This document shows positions 37,320 through 45,850 of a stretch of DNA of 64,000 nt, in pieces; positions within the stretch are counted from its first letter, which is position 1, and every line of letters begins with the position of its first letter. Location of the stretch: positions 558,001 through 622,000 of the forward strand of contig NZ_SSBC01000010.1 in assembly GCF_006475605.1 (NCBI RefSeq). Direction: 5' to 3'. The notes under the pieces are model-generated. The model searched no databases, was not told where the DNA came from, and saw only the letters and a program-made list of their open reading frames with translations. The position numbers were made by a program, and so were the translations under genes. The DNA comes from Asticcacaulis tiandongensis. GTDB taxonomy: Bacteria; Pseudomonadota; Alphaproteobacteria; Caulobacterales; Caulobacteraceae.

Positions 37320-38765
37320 TTGAAAACCTGGTTAAAACTATCTCGAGCCACAGCGGTCGCCGCTGCATTGCTCATGGCGGCACCCGCCGCAAACGCGGCC
37401 ATTGACGCCACGGTCGCTTCGGCTGAAGCGGTAGTGGAATCGGCCATCGCCCCTGAAGCTGCGCCCGTCGAGGCGCCCGCAGCTGAGGAAGCCCCTGCTC
37501 CCGCCCTTCTGGGCCATCAGGTGCCACTTGAACTAAATGAAGCCAGCACCGGCTGGATTCTGATTTCCACCGCACTTGTTCTTATGATGACCCTTCCCGG
37601 TCTTGCGCTCTTCTACGGGGGTATGGTGCGCAAGAAGAACGTTATCGCCACAGTTACCCAATCCGTTGCCGTTACCTGCGTGGTTACCGTTCTGTGGTTT
37701 GTCGTTGGCTACAGTCTGGCCTTCGGTACGCCAACCGGCCCCGTTCTCGGCCTGCCCGCCTCAACCGTAAATATGTTTATAGGCGGTTTTGATGCGGCTT
37801 TCCTGAACGGTGTCACGCCTGAAACCGCTTTCAACGTCGTGCCTGCACTGCCTGAAATGCTATGGATCTCCTTCCAGCTGACATTTGCGATCATCACCCC
37901 AGCCCTGATCACCGGCGCCTTTGCCGAGCGTATCAAGCTGTCGGGCCTGATTCTGTTCATGTCGCTGTGGACCGTGTTTGTCTATGCACCGATCTGTCAC
38001 CAGGTCTGGGGTGGCGGCTTCATGGGGGAAGAAGGCGTGCTCGACTTTGCCGGTGGTACGGTTGTTCACGTTAACTCCGGTGTAGCCGGTCTGGTAGCCG
38101 CTCTGTTCCTGGGTCGCCGTAAAGGCTACGGCACCGAAGAAATGCCACCGAACAACCTGATCTTCGTTCTGATCGGTGCCTCACTTCTGTTCGTTGGCTG
38201 GATCGGCTTCAACGCAGGCTCCGCAGGCGCCGCCGACTCACTGGCCGCTACCGCCCTGCTCAACACCATGATCGCCGCCTGTGCCGCAGGCCTGACATGG
38301 AAAATCGTTGAGTGGAGCATCCGTCGCAAGCCTTCGCTGCTGGGTATCCTTTCGGGCATGGTTGCCGGTCTTGTGGCCATCACCCCGGCCGCTGGTTTCG
38401 TAAACCCGACCGGCGCTCTGATCATCGGTCTGATTGCGGGCCCCGTCTGCTACATCTTCTCCTCATGGATCAAGAAGCTGCTTGGCTACGACGACTCACT
38501 CGACGCTTTCGGCATCCACGGTGCCGGTGGTTTCCTCGGTGCGATCCTGACCGGCGTCTTTGCCGATCCGCTGATCAATGCCGCGGCTGAAGGTGCAAGC
38601 GTGTGGACCCAGTTCACCAGCCTGATCTTCACCATCATCTGGTCGGGTGTAGGTACCTTCATCATCCTGCTGATCTGTAAATACACCACAGGTCTGCGCG
38701 TCTCCGAAGAGGATGAAGAAGCCGGTCTTGACCGCGCCCTGCACGGCGAAGCCATGGATCACTAA
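37320..38765 (+). CDS. amtB: Ammonium transporter (Amt family)
   Basis: Trimeric inner-membrane channel for ammonium. From a TTG start at 37320, preceded by AAGGGGGA, the 481-residue protein has a signal peptide (MKTWLKLSRATAVAAALLMAAPAANA), an Ala/Pro/Glu-rich periplasmic stretch of about 45 residues, then 11 membrane segments. Family motifs FYGGMVRKKN, DFAGGTVVHVNSGVAGLVAAL and FGIHGAGGFLGAILTGVFA carry the twin pore histidines. A GTG at 37275 would add a non-family N-terminus. PII from the neighbouring glnB is the expected gate. Confidence 0.93.
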   Translation: MKTWLKLSRATAVAAALLMAAPAANAAIDATVASAEAVVESAIAPEAAPVEAPAAEEAPAPALLGHQVPLELNEASTGWILISTALVLMMTLPGLALFYGGMVRKKNVIATVTQSVAVTCVVTVLWFVVGYSLAFGTPTGPVLGLPASTVNMFIGGFDAAFLNGVTPETAFNVVPALPEMLWISFQLTFAIITPALITGAFAERIKLSGLILFMSLWTVFVYAPICHQVWGGGFMGEEGVLDFAGGTVVHVNSGVAGLVAALFLGRRKGYGTEEMPPNNLIFVLIGASLLFVGWIGFNAGSAGAADSLAATALLNTMIAACAAGLTWKIVEWSIRRKPSLLGILSGMVAGLVAITPAAGFVNPTGALIIGLIAGPVCYIFSSWIKKLLGYDDSLDAFGIHGAGGFLGAILTGVFADPLINAAAEGASVWTQFTSLIFTIIWSGVGTFIILLICKYTTGLRVSEEDEEAGLDRALHGEAMDH

Positions 38766-38788
38766 TCTAAAGACTGTTGCACAAATGA

Positions 38789-38821
38789 ATGGGGCGCTCA
38801 GAAATGAGCGCTCCATTTTTT
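38789..38821 (+). terminator. Rho-independent terminator after amtB
   Basis: A 12-bp stem (38789-38800 with 38805-38816, one G-T pair), loop GAAA, then six T. Ends the amtB transcript. Confidence 0.93.
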
Positions 38822-39040
38822 GTTAATATTTCAAAATATTAACGTTATTTGTAATGGGCGCTATTTTAGCGCTAGTGTAAAATTGCCACACAAAATGTGT
38901 TTCAATTACACCCATCTTGGCAAGGCCTGCGGAACCTGTATGGTGAATACACAAGGTCACAAAAGCTTCACATAAGATGAAGTCATGACTTTGGGAGAAA
39001 CGTCTCGGAGCGGTTTAAAAACCCTTCTGAGGAATTAAAA
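38822..39040. promoter_or_regulatory. Upstream region of the first TorF porin with nested dyads
   Basis: Contains a perfect 10-bp AT-rich inverted repeat (GTTAATATTT 38822-38831, AAATATTAAC 38834-38843) and a GCGCTA/TAGCGC hairpin (38858-38872). GTTTCAATT at 38899-38907 is shared with the amtB upstream region. The ribosome site is GAGGA before ATG 39041. Confidence 0.4.
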
Positions 39041-39721
39041 ATGAAAAAACTTCTTTTGGCTGCTACGGCCGTTACCGCCCTGTTCGCTGCTGGTGCAGCT
39101 TCTGCCGAAGTAAGCTACAATGTTGCCCTGACCAGCGACTACGTATTCCGCGGCATCAGCCAGAGCGATGAAAACGTTGCCCTGCAAGGCGGCATCGACT
39201 GGAACAAGGATCTGTTCTACGCAGGTGCATGGGCTTCGACCGTTGATTTCGGTACCGACGCTGACTACGAAGTTGACCTGTACGCAGGCATCAAGCCTAC
39301 CGCTGGTAACTTCAGCTTCGACTTCGGCGTTATCTACTATGCTTACCCGCAAGAAGATGACCTGAATGCAACTGAGCTTAAGGCTGCTGTGTCTTATCCG
39401 ATGGGCGCTGGTTCGGTTGGTGCAGCTTACTACACCAACACTGACGACACCTTCGACACCTACTACGCTGAAATCAACGGCGCTTACCCAATCAACGACA
39501 AGTTCGCTGTTTCGGGCGCTTTCGGCACCTATGAAGTTGCAGACGCCGGTTCTTACGGCACCTGGAACCTGGGTGGCAGCTACAACATCACCGACGTGTT
39601 CTCGGTTGACGTGCGTTATCACGACACAGACTTCAAGCGTTCGGACTTTGGCCTGGGCGGATCTCAAGCCTACAACCTGACCAAGGAACGCGTAGCCGTT
39701 ACCCTCAAGGCTGCCTTCTAA
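39041..39721 (+). CDS. TorF family putative outer-membrane porin (first copy)
   Basis: A 226-residue protein with signal peptide MKKLLLAATAVTALFAAGAASA and the TorF/Gcw_chp family pattern: VALTSDYVFRGISQSDENVALQGGIDW, GAWASTVDFG, YEVDLYAGIKPT, and a C-terminal beta-rich part ending in an aromatic AF, as for outer-membrane barrels. The family is a predicted porin of unknown substrate. Its place after amtB suggests passage of nitrogen compounds, which is inference. A strong terminator follows, and a paralogue is the next gene. Confidence 0.85.
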   Translation: MKKLLLAATAVTALFAAGAASAEVSYNVALTSDYVFRGISQSDENVALQGGIDWNKDLFYAGAWASTVDFGTDADYEVDLYAGIKPTAGNFSFDFGVIYYAYPQEDDLNATELKAAVSYPMGAGSVGAAYYTNTDDTFDTYYAEINGAYPINDKFAVSGAFGTYEVADAGSYGTWNLGGSYNITDVFSVDVRYHDTDFKRSDFGLGGSQAYNLTKERVAVTLKAAF

Positions 39722-39746
39722 GGCCTGCACATCTGTGCAAAAACGG

Positions 39747-39775
39747 AAAAGCCGCCCTGTTTCAGGGCGGCTTTT
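39747..39775 (+). terminator. Rho-independent terminator after the first porin
   Basis: A perfect 13-bp stem (39747-39759 with 39763-39775) with a three-base loop and T run. Confidence 0.93.
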
Positions 39776-40084
39776 TCATGTGACATAGTTACCTCTAAGC
39801 CCAGAAATGCTCACAGCCGTTCAAGGTATCAATTCGAAACACGATTCGTATAAAAATCTCATAAAACCAATAACTCCAGATATTTATAAGACAAAATCAT
39901 CCCCCATTAACCTTTCGTGACATTTTTACATCAAACCATCTCTAAACGTGTGTCGGGGGGTGTTATGCGACAAAAAAAAGTCTAGATTAACGCTAGGTTT
40001 AAACACACCACATATAAAGCTTGCCTTATACATTTACCGCGTATTGGGCCTTGCCCGAATGAATCATAATTAGGGATACAGATC
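39776..40084. promoter_or_regulatory. Upstream region of the second TorF porin
   Basis: No gene is seen in about 310 AT-rich bases. TTAA-N8-TTAA at roughly 39988-40003 misses the CtrA spacing by one base. The GGGATA before the ATG at 40085 is a weak ribosome site. The promoter was not located. Confidence 0.3.
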
Positions 40085-40756
40085 ATGAAAAACCTCCTCC
40101 TTGCCGCCGTAGCTCTCAGCGCACTGGTCGCTGCTCCTGCCATGGCCGAAGGCGCCTTCAGCTACAACATCGGCGCGACGAACAACTACGTATGGCGCGG
40201 CATTTCGCAGTCCAATAAAGACGCCGCCGTTCAGGGCGGTATCGACTACACCAACGGCAACTTCTACGCCGGCGCCTGGGCTTCGACCGTTGATTTCGAC
40301 GACGACGCCAGCGTTGAGCTGGACTTCTATGCCGGTGTAACGCCGACCGTTGGTAACTGGAACTTCGATTTCGGCGTTGTTTACTACACCTATCCGGATT
40401 CAGACGACATCGACAACACCGGTGAACTGAAGGCCGCCTTCAACCACCCGCTCGGCCGTGGCACCATCGGTTCGGCTCTGTACGTAAACTGGGAAACACT
40501 TGAAAACCCATACTACGAACTGAACGCCGCCTATCCGGTCGCCGACAAGCTGTCTCTGTCGGGCGCTATCGGCAAGCAAGAGTTTGATGGTGGTGACTAC
40601 ACCACCTGGAACGTTGGTCTGGGTTACGACCTGACCGAAGTTATCTCACTTGACCTGCGTTACCATGACACGGGCGACCACGACATGGCATGGAATGCCG
40701 CTGGCCGTGGCCTCGCGAAGGAACAAGTCACTCTCGGCATCAAGGCAGCTTTCTAA
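40085..40756 (+). CDS. TorF family putative outer-membrane porin (second copy)
   Basis: A 223-residue paralogue of the preceding porin: signal peptide MKNLLLAAVALSALVAAPAMA, then YNIGATNNYVWRGISQSNKDAAVQGGIDY, GAWASTVDFDDD, LDFYAGVTPTVG and terminal GIKAAF. The two genes share the WRGISQS/FRGISQS and GAWASTVDF blocks but differ in loops, consistent with an old tandem duplication and possible change in substrate preference. Each copy has its own terminator and leader, so they are probably regulated separately. Confidence 0.85.
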   Translation: MKNLLLAAVALSALVAAPAMAEGAFSYNIGATNNYVWRGISQSNKDAAVQGGIDYTNGNFYAGAWASTVDFDDDASVELDFYAGVTPTVGNWNFDFGVVYYTYPDSDDIDNTGELKAAFNHPLGRGTIGSALYVNWETLENPYYELNAAYPVADKLSLSGAIGKQEFDGGDYTTWNVGLGYDLTEVISLDLRYHDTGDHDMAWNAAGRGLAKEQVTLGIKAAF

Positions 40757-40783
40757 GACCTGTCTTTAAGCTGTTAAAAAATT

Positions 40784-40819
40784 GGCCGCAGACCCTTTCG
40801 GGTTTGCGGCCTTTTCTTT
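40784..40819 (+). terminator. Rho-independent terminator after the second porin
   Basis: A 12-bp stem (40784-40795 with 40800-40811, one G-T pair), loop TTTC, followed by a T-rich tract. Confidence 0.9.
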
Positions 40820-40848
40820 ATGTCTAAAGCATTGGTAACTGCCCCCAA

Positions 40849-40886
40849 TGAATCCCACCTGCCGGATTCATCAAGGCAACCGAATC
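40849..40886. promoter_or_regulatory. Three GANTC sites in a dyad upstream of parE
   Basis: A perfect 7-bp inverted repeat, TGAATCC (40849-40855) and GGATTCA (40864-40870), carries one GANTC in each arm. A third, GAATC, is at 40882-40886, 17 bases before the parE ATG. In Caulobacterales GANTC is the CcrM methylation site and co-occurs with GcrA-dependent promoters. Confidence 0.5.
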
Positions 40887-40902
40887 ACCTCAGTATGGTT
40901 TC

Positions 40903-42957
40903 ATGTCGAATTCACCTCCTACGCCGCTATCTTCCCTGTTTGGTTCTGATGACGTCGCCTCTAATGACGTCAGCGCCCCGGCGCCCAAACCGGCCCCGTC
41001 TGCTGCCACGCCCGCGCCTGCGCAACCCGGTGGCTATGGGGCCGCCTCAATTGAGGTGCTCGAAGGGCTTGAGCCGGTACGCAAGCGTCCGGGCATGTAT
41101 ATCGGCGGTACAGACGAAAAGGCGATGCACCACCTGTTCGCCGAAGTCCTCGACAACGCCATGGACGAAGCCGTAGCCGGTCACGCCAAGGCGATCTGGG
41201 TTGAACTCGATGCTGACGGTTTCCTGAGTGTGCGCGATGATGGTCGCGGCATTCCCGTTGATCCACACCCCAAATATCCCGGCAAGTCTGCCCTCGAAGT
41301 GGTTCTGACGGTTCTGCACTCGGGCGGCAAGTTTTCCGGCAAGGCCTATGAAACCTCAGGCGGCCTGCATGGCGTCGGCGTCTCCGTGGTCAATGCCCTG
41401 TCTGACCATCTGGATGTGACCATCTGGCGCGACGGTTTTGAATGGCACCAGAGTTTTTCCCGCGGCCACGCCCAGAAATCAATTGAGCAGATTTCTCCGT
41501 CTAAAAAACGCGGTTCGCGCCTGCGCTTCCATCCGGATGCCGAAATTTTCGGCGTCGGTGCCCATTTCCGCCCGGCCCGTTTGTATCGCATGGCCAAGGC
41601 CAAGGCCTATCTGTTCCGCGGCGTTCAGATCCACTGGAAATGTGCAGCCTCGCAAATTACCGATCAGACCCCGACCGAAGACAAGTTCTATTTCCCCAAT
41701 GGTCTGGCGGATTATCTGGCTGAACGGGTACAGGACACCGAAACCCTGTCAGACATTTTCTCCGGTCGCGTCGAACGTAAAGGCGAAGCCGGAGCCGTGG
41801 AATGGGCCGTCGTCTGGTCAGGGGCCGGTTTCGGCGAAAATGATGGCTTTACGCAGTCCTACTGTAACACCATCCCGACCCCTGACGGCGGCACCCACGA
41901 AGCGGGTCTGCGCGCCGCCCTGACGCGTTCGCTCAAGTCCTATGCGGAAATGACCGGCGACAAGCGCGGCGGCATCATCACCGCCGAAGACGTGGTGGCC
42001 CATGCTGGTGTGGTTATTTCCGTCTTTATCCGTAATCCTGAATTTCAGGGTCAGACCAAGGATCGCCTGTCTTCCAGCGAAGCGCAAAAGCTGGTTGAAA
42101 ACGCCCTGCGTGACCCGTTTGATCACTGGCTGACCTCATCGCCCAAACAGGCTGACCGCCTGCTGCAATTCATTGCCGAGCGCGCCGAAGACCGCCTGAA
42201 GCGCCGTAAGGACAAGGAAGTGCAACGCGCCTCCGCGACGCGCAAACTGCGCCTGCCCGGCAAGTTGGCCGACTGCTCTCGCCAGGACGCCAAGGGCACC
42301 GAACTGTTCATCGTCGAGGGTGATTCGGCGGGTGGCTCCGCCAAGCAGGCGCGAAACCGCACGACACAGGCTATTCTGCCCTTGCGTGGTAAAATCCTCA
42401 ACGTGGCCTCGGCTACCGGCGACAAGGCTCGGTCGAATCAGGAGCTGTCCGATCTGGGTCTGGCGCTTGGGGTTCAGCCGGGAGCGAAGTTCAAGGATGA
42501 CGATCTGCGCTATGAACGCATCGTCATCATGACCGATGCTGACGTGGACGGGGCACACATTGCGTCCCTGCTCATCACCTATTTTTACCGCACCATGCCA
42601 AGCCTGATCCGTCAGGGCAGCCTGTATCTGGCCATGCCGCCGCTTTACCGCATCAGTCAGGCCACAAAGATTTTCTATGCCCGCGACGATGCGCACCGCC
42701 TTGAAATTCTCGAAAAGGAATTCAAAGGCAAGAAACCAGAAATCAGCCGCTTTAAAGGCCTTGGTGAAATGATGCCGGCGCAACTCAAAGAAACCACAAT
42801 GGACCCTAAAACCCGTACGCTGGCGCGGGTAACCCTGCCTGAGAACGAGACAGAAATCGAGGATCTGGTGGAAACCCTGATGGGCCGCAAACCGGAACTG
42901 CGTTTCCGCTTCATTCAGGAAAATGCCGAATTTGCCGCCGAAGACCTGGATGTGTAA
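40903..42957 (+). CDS. parE: DNA topoisomerase IV subunit B
   Basis: ATPase subunit of topoisomerase IV, which decatenates sister chromosomes. The 684-residue protein has a Pro/Ala-rich extension of about 45 residues, then IEVLEGLEPVRKRPGMYIGGTDEKAMHHL, the GHKL ATP site VRDDGRGIPV and HGVGVSVVNALS, and the TOPRIM ELFIVEGDSAGGSAKQ and VIMTDADVDGAHI. Length and the AQLKETTMDP and short C-terminal region favour ParE over GyrB, as GyrB is normally longer. Three GANTC sites precede it. Confidence 0.92.
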   Translation: MSNSPPTPLSSLFGSDDVASNDVSAPAPKPAPSAATPAPAQPGGYGAASIEVLEGLEPVRKRPGMYIGGTDEKAMHHLFAEVLDNAMDEAVAGHAKAIWVELDADGFLSVRDDGRGIPVDPHPKYPGKSALEVVLTVLHSGGKFSGKAYETSGGLHGVGVSVVNALSDHLDVTIWRDGFEWHQSFSRGHAQKSIEQISPSKKRGSRLRFHPDAEIFGVGAHFRPARLYRMAKAKAYLFRGVQIHWKCAASQITDQTPTEDKFYFPNGLADYLAERVQDTETLSDIFSGRVERKGEAGAVEWAVVWSGAGFGENDGFTQSYCNTIPTPDGGTHEAGLRAALTRSLKSYAEMTGDKRGGIITAEDVVAHAGVVISVFIRNPEFQGQTKDRLSSSEAQKLVENALRDPFDHWLTSSPKQADRLLQFIAERAEDRLKRRKDKEVQRASATRKLRLPGKLADCSRQDAKGTELFIVEGDSAGGSAKQARNRTTQAILPLRGKILNVASATGDKARSNQELSDLGLALGVQPGAKFKDDDLRYERIVIMTDADVDGAHIASLLITYFYRTMPSLIRQGSLYLAMPPLYRISQATKIFYARDDAHRLEILEKEFKGKKPEISRFKGLGEMMPAQLKETTMDPKTRTLARVTLPENETEIEDLVETLMGRKPELRFRFIQENAEFAAEDLDV

Positions 42958-43128
42958 CTGCCCTTCAGGTTCTTTGACGGTAATTATATCCAAACAAATC
43001 TCTGTCATTTTTCATAAATTCTGTTAGTAGAGAGCCCGAACTCGCGTGTGAAATACGTGGATTTGCGCCCCCTCGCGGTGCCCTGACGATTTTCCGTCCT
43101 TTTTCCGGTTCTTATCCCTTACGTATAT

Positions 43129-44613
43129 ATGACCAAATTTACCGAACTCGGCCTTAGTCCAGATGTTTTAAAAGCCGTTACCGATACAGGCTATGACACA
43201 CCTACCGCCATTCAGGAGCAGGCGATTCCTGTGGCGCTGACCGGCCTTGACGTGCTGGGCATCGCCCAGACCGGAACGGGTAAGACCGCCGCCTTTACCT
43301 TGCCGATGATCGAACGTCTGGCGGCTGGCCGCTCCCGCGCCCGTATGCCGCGCGCCATTGTTCTGGCCCCGACCCGTGAACTGGCCGATCAGGTTGCCGA
43401 GGCGTTTGAGAAATACGCCAAATACTGCAAGCTGAACTGGGCGCTGCTGATTGGTGGCGTGTCGATGAACGATCAGATCGCCAAGCTCGATAAGGGCGTG
43501 GACGTGCTGATCGCGACACCGGGACGCCTGCTTGACCTCTTTGAACGCTCAAAGGTAATGCTCAATGGCGTTCAGATCATGGTTGTCGACGAAGCCGACC
43601 GTATGCTGGACATGGGCTTTATCCCTGACATTGAGCGCATCTTCAAGCTGACACCGCCATCGCGTCAGACCCTGTTTTTCTCGGCCACCATGCCGCCGGA
43701 AATCACACGTCTGACTCAGGCCTTCCTGAAAAATCCCGTGCGTATCGAGGTGTCACGTCCCGCGACAACAGGTGAAAACATCACCCAGTATGTCTATCGC
43801 GTGCCGCACAACAGCACAAAAGTTGTCGCCAAGGCCAAGCGCATGGCTTTGCGCACCCTGATCAGTACGCTCGACATTAAGAACGGTATTGTCTTCTGCA
43901 ACCGTAAAACCGATGTCGATATTGTCGCCAAGTCCCTGAGCGTTCACGGCTTTAATGCCGCCCCTATTCATGGCGATCTCGATCAGGGCCTGCGTATGAA
44001 AACGCTGGATGCCTTCCGCAAGGGCGAACTGACCTTGCTGGTGGCCTCAGACGTAGCGGCGCGCGGCCTTGATATACCGGCTGTTGGTCATGTGTTTAAC
44101 TTTGACGTGCCTCATCATGCCGATGACTATGTGCACCGCATTGGCCGCACCGGTCGCGCCGGGCGTACCGGCGAAGCCTATCTGTTGCTGGCCGCAAATG
44201 ACGAAAAAAACTACGACAAGGTTCTGAAGCTCATTAAGCAGGAACCTCAGGCGCTTGAGCTTGAGGTTGACTGGACCGGGCTTGAAGAAGCCGCCGAACG
44301 TCAGAACCGCGCCTTTGCCGATAAAAAACCTTCACGTCGCAAGGACACGCCACGGGATCGGCCGCGCAAAAGTGAACAACCGGCTGAACAAAAACTTCCA
44401 GAAACGCCGCCTGAAACGCCTCTTGAAGTGAAACCGGAACGCAAACCGCGTGGAAACAAGAAAACATCTGCAAAACCTGACCGTGATCTTGAACCAATTA
44501 AAGTCGATAAAAAGCCAGTAAAATCAACAGATAATGATATTGAGGGCAACGGATTTGGTGCTCATGTCCCGGCATTTCTCCTCAGAAGCGCCTATGCCGG
44601 TCAGGAAAAATAA
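43129..44613 (+). CDS. DEAD-box RNA helicase, RhlE-like
   Basis: A 494-residue ATP-dependent RNA helicase with all core motifs: AQTGTGKT (residues 46-53), PTRELADQ, ATPGRLLDLFE, VDEADRMLDMGF, FSATMPPEI, and in domain 2 ARGLDIPAVG and HRIGRTGRAGRTG. After about residue 385 there is a basic, low-complexity tail (KPSRRKDTPRDRPRKSEQPAEQKLPE...) that likely binds RNA. RhlE-type proteins act in ribosome assembly and RNA decay, often during cold. A 171-base leader precedes the gene, as is common for such helicases. Confidence 0.92.
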   Translation: MTKFTELGLSPDVLKAVTDTGYDTPTAIQEQAIPVALTGLDVLGIAQTGTGKTAAFTLPMIERLAAGRSRARMPRAIVLAPTRELADQVAEAFEKYAKYCKLNWALLIGGVSMNDQIAKLDKGVDVLIATPGRLLDLFERSKVMLNGVQIMVVDEADRMLDMGFIPDIERIFKLTPPSRQTLFFSATMPPEITRLTQAFLKNPVRIEVSRPATTGENITQYVYRVPHNSTKVVAKAKRMALRTLISTLDIKNGIVFCNRKTDVDIVAKSLSVHGFNAAPIHGDLDQGLRMKTLDAFRKGELTLLVASDVAARGLDIPAVGHVFNFDVPHHADDYVHRIGRTGRAGRTGEAYLLLAANDEKNYDKVLKLIKQEPQALELEVDWTGLEEAAERQNRAFADKKPSRRKDTPRDRPRKSEQPAEQKLPETPPETPLEVKPERKPRGNKKTSAKPDRDLEPIKVDKKPVKSTDNDIEGNGFGAHVPAFLLRSAYAGQEK

Positions 44614-44705
44614 AAAAGACATTCCTGTTAACCGCCTGTCAGAGAAGTTTGAGTAAGATCAAGGCGTCGTAAAATCGCGACCCAAGGTAAGCCCTGAGAG
44701 CCCCT

Positions 44706-45767
44706 ATGACAAACGACATAGAAGTAAGCGTAAGAAGTCCGCAAGCCTATGCACTCGCTCAGGAAGCGCTCCGATTAATGGAGGCCCATGGGGTATGGCC
44801 GACGCCACTGAATTATGAGCTGTGGCTTCATGTCGCCGGCGACCCCAGTTCGTCCCTGTCACAGGAAATCCTGCGCCTCGTAAATGCAGGCGAGACGATT
44901 ACCGAGGAAATTTCCGAAAGTCTGGCGTCGAAATTCATTCTGCGCATGAAGCTGAATGATGAGGTGCGTGACGCCGGTCTTAAGCTGACGCGTGAACTCG
45001 CCTCGATTACCGAAGTTATCGGCGAAGCGCAAAAGGCCCAGAGACATTACAGCCAGACCCTTCAGGCCGCCCACACAGATATGGCTGTGGATGTGGATAC
45101 CGGACGCCTGAAAACGCTTGTTAATGAACTGTCCACAGCAACCCAGCGCGTCCTTCAGCAGCATAACTCGCTTGAAACACGCCTAAGCGAATCCTCACGC
45201 GAAGTGTCCCGCCTGCGCAAGCACCTCGATCAGGTTCGCATGGAAGCCATGACGGACGCCCTGACCAATCTGGCCAACCGCAAATCATTTGACGAAGCGC
45301 TGGATAAGTTCTGTGAATCCGAATCGGAAGCCGTCCTGACGCTGGCGGTCATCGATATCGATCATTTCAAACGCTTTAACGACACCTGGGGTCATCAGAC
45401 CGGTGATCAGGTTCTGCGTTATGTCGCTTCGGTGCTGGCGCGCATGGGTCGCCCGCCGCGTCTGGCAGCGCGTTACGGTGGAGAAGAATTTGGCATGATC
45501 TTCCCGGGTGAAACCGTTGATACGGTTGAGCGTCTTCTGAACGAAGCGCGTCAGGAAATATCCTCGCGCGTGCTTAAACGCCGCTCTACTAACGAAGATC
45601 TGGGGACCGTGACGATTTCTGCAGGTCTGGCCCAACGTGATGCCGGTGAAGACGCGTTTGATCTGCTGGATCGGGCAGACAAGGCGCTTTACCGTTCAAA
45701 GAATGCCGGACGCAATCGCGTTACCTGCGCGCCCGCCACAAATCAGAAAGACGTCACGGCCGCCTGA
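44706..45767 (+). CDS. Diguanylate cyclase (GGDEF domain), soluble
   Basis: Makes cyclic di-GMP from two GTP. The 353-residue protein has no membrane segment: an N-terminal helical region (about residues 1-165, with coiled-coil character around LSTATQRVLQQHNSLETRLSESSREVSRLRKHLDQ) and a GGDEF domain (about 176-345) with the active GGEEF at residues 258-262. The inhibitory I-site, normally RxxD, reads RPPR (249-252), so product inhibition is probably lost. The layout recalls DgcB-like cyclases of Caulobacter. Confidence 0.9.
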   Translation: MTNDIEVSVRSPQAYALAQEALRLMEAHGVWPTPLNYELWLHVAGDPSSSLSQEILRLVNAGETITEEISESLASKFILRMKLNDEVRDAGLKLTRELASITEVIGEAQKAQRHYSQTLQAAHTDMAVDVDTGRLKTLVNELSTATQRVLQQHNSLETRLSESSREVSRLRKHLDQVRMEAMTDALTNLANRKSFDEALDKFCESESEAVLTLAVIDIDHFKRFNDTWGHQTGDQVLRYVASVLARMGRPPRLAARYGGEEFGMIFPGETVDTVERLLNEARQEISSRVLKRRSTNEDLGTVTISAGLAQRDAGEDAFDLLDRADKALYRSKNAGRNRVTCAPATNQKDVTAA

Positions 45768-45782
45768 GGCCCGCAATTTGAA

Positions 45783-45842
45783 AATACATATTGAACATTG
45801 TTCAAATTGTATTTACACAGAGGTGATCCTGTCCCCTCTGTG
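45783..45842. promoter_or_regulatory. Two nested dyads upstream of the acyltransferase gene
   Basis: First, a 14-base dyad around TTGAAC-ATT-GTTCAA (45783-45796 with 45800-45813, 12 of 14 pairs). Second, a perfect 8-bp hairpin CACAGAGG (45816-45823) / CCTCTGTG (45835-45842) just before the start codon at 45851. No canonical ribosome site lies next to that ATG; the only AGAGG is in the hairpin. Could be an operator plus a translational hairpin. Confidence 0.45.
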
Positions 45843-45850
45843 ATAATCAT

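Noticed and set aside
39985-40005. CtrA box before the second TorF porin
   Set aside because: TTAA pairs are separated by eight, not seven bases.
45823-45843. Six-codon upstream frame (GTG...TGA) before the plsC-like gene
   Set aside because: Too short to support; it follows AGAG but nothing else distinguishes it from chance.
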